Below are positions 49,987-58,119 of a DNA stretch of 64,000 nucleotides, piece after piece. The notes under the pieces are model-generated. The model ran no database searches and was not told the DNA's origin. It saw only the letters and a list, made by a program, of their open reading frames with translations. The number at the start of each line of letters is the position of its first letter. Positions within the stretch are counted from its first letter, which is position 1. The stretch comes from Ophthalmolycus amberensis (taxonomy: Eukaryota; Chordata; Actinopteri; Perciformes; Zoarcidae): positions 248,501 through 312,500 of the forward strand of contig JAFEUB010001065.1 of NCBI GenBank assembly GCA_024529925.1. Direction: 5' to 3'. Position numbers and translations under genes: made by a program.

Positions 49987-50262
49987 TGCTGTTAGACCAG
50001 AACTGGAAGTTGCGGTTGTTGTTGTGGCGGAGAAAAGCTACGGAAAAATACGCATATAAAGCGCACCGGACTATAAACCGAGGCCTCAAAGCGTGGGGTA
50101 AAAAGTAGCGGCTTATAGTCCGAAAAGTACGGTACATTGTTTCCCAAGTGTATTTAGTTCTGTGAATTCGTTGGAGACAGGGCTGGATTCAATTTACAAA
50201 GAAAAGAGTATTTTCCAGCAGCTTGTTTTGGTGCAGCAGTGGGCAGGGGGAACCTCCATCAT

Positions 50263-50304
50263 ATGCATGTATATGCATATGCATATGCATATGCATATGC
50301 ATGT
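50263..50304. repeat. (ATGCAT)n hexamer array
   Basis: About six reiterations of the self-complementary hexamer ATGCAT/ATATGC, flanked by ATGTA on both sides. Confidence 0.9.
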
Positions 50305-52253
50305 AAGATGGCATTGAAAGGTCAGTGTAATCCTGTGTTGTACAACCATTCCAGCATTGTGTTAATGCAGACTGGAGATTCATTCACTCATATTCAAGTA
50401 CAATGACACCATTCACATGTTATATAGATTACTTCACAGAAACACACTTTTAATAGACTCACTTTCACACACCAGGACTTTCACTTCTATGACTGTGCTG
50501 TGAACCCACACTGACATCCCTTCAGGCTGTGTGTCTGTATGAGTGTGTCAGAGAGACAGAGAGCGAGAGAGAGTGTCTCTGATATCCTCAGGGAAACACT
50601 GAGAGTGCTAGCTAGCTGGCGGAGTAGGTTTGTGGTGCAGTGTTAGTGTTAATGGAGAATGTAAACTCACAGGATTAGCACCCATAGGTAGGTATGTGTG
50701 TGTGAGTTCTTGACAGGCGGGGCCTTTCTTTCATTACATTAAGGCCAATGGCTCTAAATCATTTACTCCCTTTGCAGTCTCAGTAGTGTCGGTTAAGTGT
50801 TAGTAATCCCCGTCAATACGGGGGTCTGCCTCGAGGCACTTTACTCACTACCACACACTGACACATGTGTGTGCGTGTACACACACTCACACAACAAAAC
50901 ATATGGCATTCAGATATGAAGACGCATTAACCTGTACGCAGTTAATTGCAGACAAGTCCACAGACGACCCCGACACACTTACCGCCCACATGGCTAATTC
51001 CAGGCATGTCAAATTAGACAACAGCAGTGCTTTGCTCACTATGAGGCGTAACGCTTTGACTGCAAGCTATGGCTTGTATGTGTCTATCTCAGCACCATGT
51101 CACCCCCCCACACACACACCCTCACACAGACACTCTCTCTCTAACAGACGTGCACACAAACAGAGGTTTCCTTGAAGCCAAAGCCTAACCTTAATATTTA
51201 TGCTGGAAACCTAAACTCTAAAATGGAGACTGTAATACAGTATTCTCACATCCAGCAAATGTTTATAAGTTACTGTTGGCCCTACAAAAGAACAAAATGT
51301 TTTCACATGTCACAAACTCAGGTAAGACTTGACTTATTGCTAAAATAAAATGTACAAATAAATAGAAAATGTAGATGTTTAAGCTTTCCGCATGTCATTT
51401 CATGCCACAAGGTTAACGTTGTGAAACGGCTTTTCTTGTGTCATTCAACGCCACGTGGTGAATGAGGAAACGCATGCAGGCATCCTGAGGATAGTCTGCT
51501 TCCAACAGATCCATGAAGAAATGTTTTTTCCTCAGTTTGGTGCAGAAGAACCTGATTGGCCTGCACAGAGCCTTAACCTCAAACCCATCATATTTTGGAT
51601 AAACTGGAACACCAACTAAGAGCCGGCCTTGTCCTTGACATGAGTGTTGGACCTTATATGCTCATGTGGCTCAATGGGAGAAAATCCCTGCAGCCAAGTT
51701 CCACAATCTGGGCAGAAGCAGCATATTAATGCCCATGGTTTGGAATGATATGTTCAAGATCATATATAGGTCTATTCAATTATTGAATAGAAAATATGAA
51801 ACTTGAAAAGCAATGAGAAAAGACATCAGAAGTAGTGAATGCTTATGTATTTACAATGTATTGAAATAAGGGAAGAATAAGAGAGGGTATGACTGCAGCA
51901 AAGCATTTGATTATCCGTACATGTCCTACATACTGTATATTGTCACGGAGTGATACTTGTGCCATATGCTTGCGTGCCACAGACCCGAGTGCTGATGGCA
52001 CAGCACATACATGCCTATGTTTGCACACAGATAAGGTAAACACACATGGACTGTGTCTGTGCATGTGCTGTCTTGGGGGCTGATTATGCTGCTTTGTTAG
52101 ATCAAGTGGTGTGCAAACACAGTGATGTGGGCACCTGAGAGGAGAGAAACCCTGAGAGGGCTTGCACGGACATATACAACAACACATGAACCCATCTACA
52201 ATCACAGAATTTTGAAGTGCAGGATGCACTCCAAACAGGGTCAGAGACACAAA
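50305..52253. other. Non-coding stretch, nothing recognised
   Basis: No exon or element ends were identified before the LTR retrotransposon. Confidence 0.35.
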
Positions 52254-52258
52254 CACTT
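52254..52258. repeat. Target-site duplication (left) of the LTR element
   Basis: CACTT, repeated exactly at 55867-55871. The 5-bp length is typical of Ty3/gypsy integration. Confidence 0.9.
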
Positions 52259-52495
52259 TGTCAGGATCCAGGATCCCTGTCTGACCCGTTGTGTGTTTCC
52301 CCTGATCTCCTCTCCTCATGTGTCCTGTCATTCCCCCGTTTGTTATTGTGTGCCATGTGCTCTGTGTTTGTCCCCTGCCTCCAGACACCTCCCATGGCCA
52401 CACCCGTGATTGTGCACAGCTGAGGACACTCCTGCCGATCACCTCCTGCGGCCTGACACACCAGACTCAGGGCCCACTAATGAAGTTCCTGTCTC

Positions 52496-52503
52496 TATAT
52501 AAA
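52496..52503 (+). promoter_or_regulatory. TATA box of the 5' LTR
   Basis: TATATAAA lies 31 nt before GTCAGGTCGT, the predicted first bases of the RNA. Confidence 0.75.
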
Positions 52504-52526
52504 CTCTGGTCCTGCAGTCTGGGGTT

Positions 52527-52536
52527 GTCAGGTCGT
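52527..52536 (+). promoter_or_regulatory. Predicted start of R, complementary to the primer site
   Basis: GTCAGGTCGT lies at the distance from the TATA box where transcription normally starts. It is the exact complement of 52819-52828. Known from Tf1 and proposed for Sushi-ichi: the RNA 5' end folds back to prime reverse transcription. Confidence 0.6.
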
Positions 52537-52749
52537 ACCGTCTTTCACCCGCTTCAACCCCGTGGCATCCTCTGCCCTCCTTGCATTCTACGGATTACAC
52601 TCCGCCGCAAAGCCCTCCTGGTGTTCAACGGACTACACACGCCGTCAAGCATCCAGCCCTCCGGTGTCGAGCCACGGGACTCACACCGTCGATCTGCCTA
52701 CTCTGGTGTCGGACCACGGGCTCCACACCTTCCTGTCTTAGTCAGGCTA

Positions 52750-52755
52750 AATAAA
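52750..52755 (+). terminator. Polyadenylation signal of the 5' LTR
   Basis: AATAAA. The equivalent in the 3' LTR is 55794-55799. Confidence 0.7.
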
Positions 52756-52818
52756 ACCTGTTTCCACTAACTTCTGTGGTCTTGCGTTTGGGTCCTACCT
52801 GTGAACTCCCGTGACAGA

Positions 52819-52828
52819 ACGACCTGAC
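52819..52828 (+). other. Self-priming primer-binding site
   Basis: ACGACCTGAC begins 2 nt after the 5' LTR, the usual PBS position. It lacks the TGG start expected for a tRNA-primed site and instead is the perfect 10-nt complement of the predicted RNA 5' end (52527-52536). Confidence 0.6.
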
Positions 52829-52832
52829 CATA

Positions 52833-54878
52833 ATGGACCCAGGAACCACAGGAGCAGCTACGCTGTACGGAACTAACAGTCTGCTGGAGGAGATGAGAAG
52901 TTTCGCTGCTGAAGTTTCTCGGATGGGCTGTTTCGTGCAGGAGCTAGCCCGGACAGTCAAGTCTCCACCAGTTCCAGCACCCGCACTATTCCCTCCTGTC
53001 CTCGCTCCGCCGGTCTGGGAATCCCCCGTGCCGGCTCCGGGGCCCTATGACGGAACACTGGGGAGGTGCCAGGGCTTCCTGTTGCTATGCCAACGGGTAT
53101 TTGACCGTCAGCCTCAGACTTTTGCCTCTGACGGGGCCAAGGTGTCCTACGTGGTGGGATTACTGCGGGGAAGGGCTTTGGACTGGGCCGCGAGAACGTT
53201 AGGTTTTGAGCGGCCTAATACTGTGTGTTATGTGGACTTTGTGGCAGATCTGATGAGAGTTTTTGACCCTCTGGGGGACTCGGATTATATGGTTAAGCAC
53301 CTTCTCAGCCGGAGACGGGGCCAAGCAAGTGTAGCGGAACACTCGGGGGCCCGGCCGACTCCGGCTCCCCGCATTCGGACGGCATTCCAGCCAGCTCCTG
53401 TTCCTGCCGCCTCTTCGCCGCAGCCAGCTCCTGTTCCTGCCGTCTCTTCGCCGCAGCCAGCTCCTGTTCCTACCGCCTCTGCGCCACAGCTTTCCCCAGT
53501 CCCGGCCGCTGCCGTCTCCGGACCGCGGCGACCTCCAGTCCCGGCCGCCGTCTCCGAACCGCGGCGACCTCCAGTCCCGGCCGTCTCCGAACCGCGGCGA
53601 CCTCCAGTCCCGGCCGCCGCCGTCTCCGAACCGCGGCGACCTCCAGTCCCGGCCGCCGCCGTCTCCGAACCGCGGCGACCTCCCGTCCCGGCCGCCGCCG
53701 TCTCCGAACCGCGGCGACCTCCCGTCCCGGCCGCCGCCGTCTCCGAACCGCGGCGACCTCCTCTCCCGGCCGTCGCCTCCGAGCCCCGGCCTCTCCCAGA
53801 CCCGGCCGCTGCCGTCCCAGAGCAGCAGCGACCCCCGGCCGCTGCCGTCCCAGAGCAGCAGCGACCTCCAGCCCCGGCCGCTGCCGTCCCAGAGCAGCAG
53901 CGACCTCCAGTTCCCGCCGCTGCCGTCCCAGAGCAGCAGCGACCTCCAGCCCCGGCCGCTGCCGTCCCAGAGCAGCAGCGACCTCCAGCCCCGGCCGCTG
54001 CCGTCCCAGAGCAGCAGCGACCTCCAGCCCCGGCCGCTGCCGTCCCAGAGCAGCAGCGCCCTCCAGCCCCGGCCGCTGCCGTCCCAGAGCAGCAGCGACC
54101 TCCAGTTCCCGCCGCTGCCGTCCCAGAGCAGCAGCGACCTCCAGCCCCGGCCGCTGCCGTCCCAGAGCAGCAGCGACCTCCAGCCCCGGCCGCTGCCGTC
54201 CCAGAGCAGCAGCGACCTCCAGCCCCGGCCGCTGCCGTCCCAGAGCAGCAGCGACCTCCAGCCCCGGCCGCGGCCGTCCCGGAGCAGCGGCGACCTCCAG
54301 TTCCCGCTGCTGCCGTCCCAGAGCAGCGGCGACCTCCAGTTCCTGCCGCCTCAGCGCCGCCGCCAGCTCCAGTTCCTGCCGCCTCCATCCCGGAGCAGCG
54401 GCGACCTCCAGTTCCTGCCGCCTCAGCGCCGCAGCCAGCTCCAGTTCCTGCCGCCTCAGCGCCGCAGCCAGCTCCAGTTCCTGCCGCCTCAGTGCCGCAG
54501 CCAGCTCCAGTTCCTGCCGCCTCAGCGCCGCAGCCAGCTCCAGTTCCTGCCGCCTCAGCGCCGCAGCCAGCTCCAGTTCCTGCCGCCTCTGCGCCAGCTC
54601 CAGTTCCGGCCGCCTCAGCGCCAGCTCCAGTTCCTGCCGCTTCAGCGCCAGCTCCAGTTCCTGCCGCTTCAGCGCCAGCTCCAGTTCCTGCCGCCTCAGC
54701 GCCAGCTCCAGTTCCTGCCGCCTCAGCGCTGCAGCCAGCTCCAGTTCCTGCCGCCTCAGCGCCAGCTCCAGTTCCCGCCGCCTCTGCACCGCAGCTATCC
54801 CCCGGCTCGGAGGCGGCAGCCTCTCCCAGACCCGGCCGCCGTCCCAGAGGCGCAGCGACCTCCAGTGCCCGTCTCTGA
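52833..54878 (+). CDS. gag: Gag-like protein with capsid fragment and Pro/Ala repeat domain
   Basis: 681 codons, starting at the first ATG, 16 nt after the LTR. Residues 1-45 include a helix-like stretch (SLLEEMRSFAAEVSRM). Residues 71-172 resemble the N-terminal part of Sushi/Ty3 capsid: an aromatic/Leu-rich GFLLLCQRVFDRQP, then KVSYVVGLLRGRALDWA, as in domesticated RTL/PEG10-type Gags. The similarity stops near SVAEHS. The usual second half of capsid and any Cys-Cys-His-Cys zinc knuckle are absent. Residues ~173-650 are tandem repeats: QPAPVPAAS, then SEPRRPPVPAAAV (39 bp), PEQQRPPAPAAAV (39 bp) and SAPQPAPVPAA (33 or 27 bp). The frame ends at TGA, but a matching repeat continues in another frame. 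In a cell it could co-assemble with Gag of a helper element; that is inference. Confidence 0.75.
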   Translation: MDPGTTGAATLYGTNSLLEEMRSFAAEVSRMGCFVQELARTVKSPPVPAPALFPPVLAPPVWESPVPAPGPYDGTLGRCQGFLLLCQRVFDRQPQTFASDGAKVSYVVGLLRGRALDWAARTLGFERPNTVCYVDFVADLMRVFDPLGDSDYMVKHLLSRRRGQASVAEHSGARPTPAPRIRTAFQPAPVPAASSPQPAPVPAVSSPQPAPVPTASAPQLSPVPAAAVSGPRRPPVPAAVSEPRRPPVPAVSEPRRPPVPAAAVSEPRRPPVPAAAVSEPRRPPVPAAAVSEPRRPPVPAAAVSEPRRPPLPAVASEPRPLPDPAAAVPEQQRPPAAAVPEQQRPPAPAAAVPEQQRPPVPAAAVPEQQRPPAPAAAVPEQQRPPAPAAAVPEQQRPPAPAAAVPEQQRPPAPAAAVPEQQRPPVPAAAVPEQQRPPAPAAAVPEQQRPPAPAAAVPEQQRPPAPAAAVPEQQRPPAPAAAVPEQRRPPVPAAAVPEQRRPPVPAASAPPPAPVPAASIPEQRRPPVPAASAPQPAPVPAASAPQPAPVPAASVPQPAPVPAASAPQPAPVPAASAPQPAPVPAASAPAPVPAASAPAPVPAASAPAPVPAASAPAPVPAASAPAPVPAASALQPAPVPAASAPAPVPAASAPQLSPGSEAAASPRPGRRPRGAATSSARL

Positions 54879-55015
54879 GCGGCAGCGACCTCCAGTGCCC
54901 GCTGCAGTCTCTGAGCGGCAGCGACCTCCAGTGCCCGCTGCAGTCTCTGAGCGGCAGCGACCTCCAGTGCCCGCTGCCGTCTCGGAGCGGCAGAGACCTC
55001 CAGTACCTGCCGCTG
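53385..55015 (+). repeat. GC-rich coding minisatellite blocks inside gag
   Basis: Five adjoining blocks of tandem repeats: about 53385-53480 (QPAPVPAxSSP), 53500-53770 (39-bp SEPRRPPVPAAAV), 53810-54340 (39-bp PEQQRPPAPAAAV), 54360-54780 (33/27-bp SAPQPAPVPAA) and 54850-55010 (36-bp SERQRPPVPAAV, in the shifted frame). All units are multiples of 3 bp, so copy changes keep the frame. The antisense strand is also open across nearly the whole block. Confidence 0.92.
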
Positions 55016-55467
55016 CTGCACCAGCATCCTATTCTCCGGAGCCCTTCCGCCCGCCCGGCCGTCCGCCGGAGCACCCGTGTCCGGAGCCCTTCTGCCCTCC
55101 CGGCCGTCCGCCGGAGCACCTGTGGCCGAAGCTCTTCTGCGGCCCCGTGGCCGGTCAGATCCAGTCACCCCTCCTCCGGACCCCCTCCGCCCACCCTAGT
55201 CGGCCTTGTAGCTGTGGGGACATCCCTCCTCCGGACCCCCTCCACCCGCCCTTTTTTGTGTCTTGTTGTACGTCTGGAATCCGTTCCTTAAGGGGGGGGT
55301 ACTGTCAGGATCCAGGATCCCTGTCTGACCCGTTGTGTGTTTCCCCTGATCTCCTCTCCTCATGTGTCCTGTCATTCCCCCGTTTGTTATTGTGTGCCAT
55401 GTGCTCTGTGTTTGTCCCCTGCCTCCAGACACCTCCCATGGCCACACCCGTGATTGTGCACAGCTGA
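54865..55467 (+). pseudogene. Frameshifted C-terminal continuation of the gag ORF
   Basis: This frame, +1 relative to the gag ORF, carries four SERQRPPVPAAV units. A Pro-rich tail follows, with two PPGRPPEH-type units, and the frame runs on into the 3' LTR. The same Pro-Glu-Gln/Arg repeat style in both frames indicates one original reading frame broken by a 1-nt change around 54800-54840. Alternatively the shift is a sequencing error in a GC-rich repeat. The ATG at 54865 is probably not a real start. Confidence 0.5.
55290..55300 (+). other. Polypurine tract
   Basis: AAGGGGGGGGT, 2 nt before the 3' LTR, is the expected plus-strand primer site. Confidence 0.8.
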
Positions 55468-55866
55468 GGACACTCCTGCCGATCACCTCCTGCGGCCTGA
55501 CACACCAGACTCAGGGCCCACTAATGAAGTTCCTGTCTCTATATAAACTCTGGTCCTGCAGTCTGGGGTTGTCAGGTCGTACCGTCTTTCACCCGCTTCA
55601 ACCCCGTGGCATCCTCTGCCCTCCTTGCATTCTACGGATTACACTCCGCCGCAAAGCCCTCCTGGTGTTCAACGGACTACACACGCCGTCAAGCATCCAG
55701 CCCTCCGGTGTCGAGCCACGGGACTCACACCGTCGATCTGCCTACTCTGGTGTCGGACCACGGGCTCCACACCTTCCTGTCTTAGTCAGGCTAAATAAAA
55801 CCTGTTTCCACTAACTTCTGTCTCCTGTGGTCTGCGTTTGGGTCCTACCTGTGAACTCCCGTGACA
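55303..55866 (+). repeat. 3' LTR (564 bp)
   Basis: TATATAAA (55540-55547), GTCAGGTCGT (55571-55580) and AATAAA (55794-55799) lie at the same offsets as in the 5' LTR. It carries an extra CTCCTGT-type 7 bp near the 3' end. Confidence 0.95.
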
Positions 55867-55871
55867 CACTT
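55867..55871. repeat. Target-site duplication (right) of the LTR element
   Basis: CACTT, identical to 52254-52258. Confidence 0.9.
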
Positions 55872-58119
55872 CACCTGACACTAACTAAGGCTGGTACCCG
55901 AAGACAGTTTAAACCAACAGTCCACATACATTTATTCCCATCAATAATGTAATCCACAAAACTATCTGTTTTATTTGAGCACATTAAAAGAGACACAGCA
56001 CACATAACCTTCAAGCACTGCACCATTTAAAGTATGTCAATTCACACCCTATAGCCAACAGTGGACATGATATACAGACAGGAAGTAGTCAAGGTAGCTG
56101 CGTTGTCCCAAACTGTGTGGTCGAAATCAACAAGCGCAGGTATTTGGATGTATGTCATATGCCACCAGTGTCTGCGGCACTTAAGAGCAGAGGTGACATT
56201 TTGAATATTTTCAGAGGAATCCCAAACCTCCCTCAGAAAATGTGCACAAGACAATAAGACATGAGAGAGTCAAAAGTTAATAGCATTTGCAAGATTTCCT
56301 AGTCCCTTCTGGAAGTCAGCAATGCCACCTCAGTGCGCTAAAAAATGTGATTCAAGAAAAAGGAGGAAGATTCAAGAAATATGCCACATCTGGTCACACA
56401 AAATCAGTCAAAACGGCGTGTATGATATTGACAGCAGCAAGTCTGGTCAAAGAGATCAAACATGAACTATCACTGTATTATTCAGGGTTCCCACAATTAA
56501 AAAAAAAGAATTTTAAAAATGTTTCCATCACGTTTTTGAAATAATATTCTCCCCTATTTTCATGATTAAGTAGTGTAAAATAGGAGGGCCTACAGTTTAT
56601 AGCGATCATAGGGTGCCACGATGAGGCTCTAACTCCAATGTGCTATGCTCAAAAGGCCTTTGTACCTACAGTACACTCAGACAATACCGTTTAATATTCC
56701 ATGCTACGTTTTTGCTATACCACCTATCCTCAGGCATAGTACACTGGACTTATGGATAGATTTATATTTTCACTTATCTCACATCAGCAAAAGTAAATGT
56801 CAGAATCTTTGAGTTATTTATCAATTTAAAAGTATTGATGCGTGAGGTGATAAAGATGCTCATCCACCGAGAAGATTTAAAAAAAATATCAGCTTTAAAA
56901 CGTGGATTTATAGTTAATTTCAGCATGACAATATAGGAAAAATCCCCCTACAAATAATGTAATCTTGCATCTTTAAAAGTAAATTTAGAATAAATATCCC
57001 CCTGCCGTGAGCGCACCCCAGTGCCTGGTGTGTCAGTCCTCGGGACAGGCCACGAGGCAGGCTGCTCAGGTGGAGTGTTGGCGGCGTCCAGTTGGGACGA
57101 GGCCCAGACTATGGGGGTTAGCTGAAATGGGGCACCCACAGCACTGTGGACATCCTCCAAGGACGCCGACGCACACAAACAGGCGACGAGCGGCCCGAGA
57201 TACAACGGCCAATCTTTCGTCTTGTGGAAATCCCACCCTGAAGCACTAGGGTAGCAAGGCTGGTAGCAAGGCTGAGGCCTGAGCGGCCACAGGCACCAGA
57301 CTTTATCACTTGGATAAAGGTAACCTGGTCGAACACAGAAGAATAGCAGAGTAGAATAACAACTGAGAGACAAATCTTTCAGGGGTGAAGTCCAACATGG
57401 GACCCAAGACAGGAATAAATGACACACAATGGTCTGTTTTGTATGTCCAACTCGCAAAAAAGGGGAATAGGAGATTAGAAGACAGTGAGCTCATTCAAAG
57501 TTGGGTGTAGACATTTTTCAGGCTGGCTGCAAATTTACAAAGTTGCAGAGGGAGAAAGTAATTCGATATGCTGATAGAAAACAGCTGAGAGTAATTAAGG
57601 AACTTACTGTATCGACATGCCTGTTTTGATATTGGCACATATAAAGTAAACCAAGCGGTGGGTTTGGTTGCAAATGGTTAAGAAGAGATTTGGGCCCAAA
57701 TCAGCAGGAAGTCAGTCATGCTGGCATGGTTTGTCCCTGAGTCAAGATTTCTTTTGATGGTCTTGCTGAACTAATAAATGTCGCAGGAAAAGAGGATGTG
57801 GAGGTGAAAAGAGAATTGATTGATTGAAGTTGAACGTTATAAAGTCTTGGTGGAACTGGTTAATTAGTTTGTATTGAGCTACTATGGCTATGTAGCTGTC
57901 TTAATGACGTACGTCACTGCAATATTTCAGTTCCAAATGTTTTGTTTGGAATCAAATTCTATTTTTAATCTAGAAACTACAATCTACAGTGTTCTATATT
58001 CAAACTTAAATTGCTACCTTATGATATCATACTAGGGATTAGTATATAATGAATATAATACATTTGTTAAATAATCTTTGAAATGTTTAAAATATTTCTG
58101 AAACTATAACGCAGATACC
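55872..58119. other. Non-coding stretch with an unexplained GC-rich block
   Basis: Mostly AT-rich. The block 56995-57320 is distinctly GC-rich, and on the minus strand it has a 169-codon ORF (56948-57457) that matches no family known to me. It could be a retroelement fragment. No splice sites, LTR ends or duplications were established. Confidence 0.35.

Larger units (their letters stand above)
47696..50132. mobile_element. Palindromic TIR element flanked by TA, about 2.44 kb
   Basis: The left end CCGTACTTTCCGGACTATA and the right end, read inverted (CCGTACTTTTCGGACTATAA), form terminal inverted repeats flanked by TA on both sides. Inside, a ~0.5-kb unit occurs twice in + orientation (from 47881 and from 48388), then twice inverted (49139-49710 and 49732-49986, the last one truncated). 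The two halves pair with one constant offset from about 48150 to the centre. The only interruptions noticed are scattered mismatches and, near the outer end, an ~18-nt gap in the right arm. No transposase frame is recognised. The TA flank suggests a Tc1/mariner-like or other TA-targeting enzyme, but the superfamily is not certain. Confidence 0.8.
52259..52816 (+). repeat. 5' LTR (558 bp)
   Basis: TG...CA ends. TATATAAA lies 237 nt in and AATAAA 491 nt in. It differs from the 3' LTR by lacking a 7-bp CTCCTGT-type insertion near the end and by one extra T. No other difference was noticed. Confidence 0.95.
52259..55866 (+). mobile_element. Non-autonomous Sushi-like Ty3/gypsy LTR retrotransposon, 3608 bp
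   Basis: Two LTRs of 558 and 564 bp bound a 2486-bp internal region. The element starts TGTCAGGATCC and ends CCCGTGACA, and 5-bp direct repeats (CACTT) flank it. The internal region holds a Gag-like ORF and a Pro/Ala repeat region, then a polypurine tract directly before the 3' LTR. No protease, reverse transcriptase, RNase H or integrase motif was found, so mobility would depend on a related full-length element. The Gag capsid-like segment and the self-priming arrangement place it by inference in the Tf1/Sushi group of Ty3/gypsy. LTR identity by eye is near complete, implying recent insertion. Confidence 0.93.

Noticed and set aside
51843..52461. Minus-strand ORFs of 199 and 66 codons near 52 kb
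   Set aside because: They run across the 5' LTR, and the same ORF recurs in the 3' LTR, so they are LTR shadows. The 150-codon + ORFs at 52318 and 55362 are rejected for the same reason.
53285..55168. Antisense ORFs of 627 and 549 codons
   Set aside because: Shadow of the sense-strand Pro/Ala repeat. Gly/Ala and Leu/Arg periodic composition, no domain.
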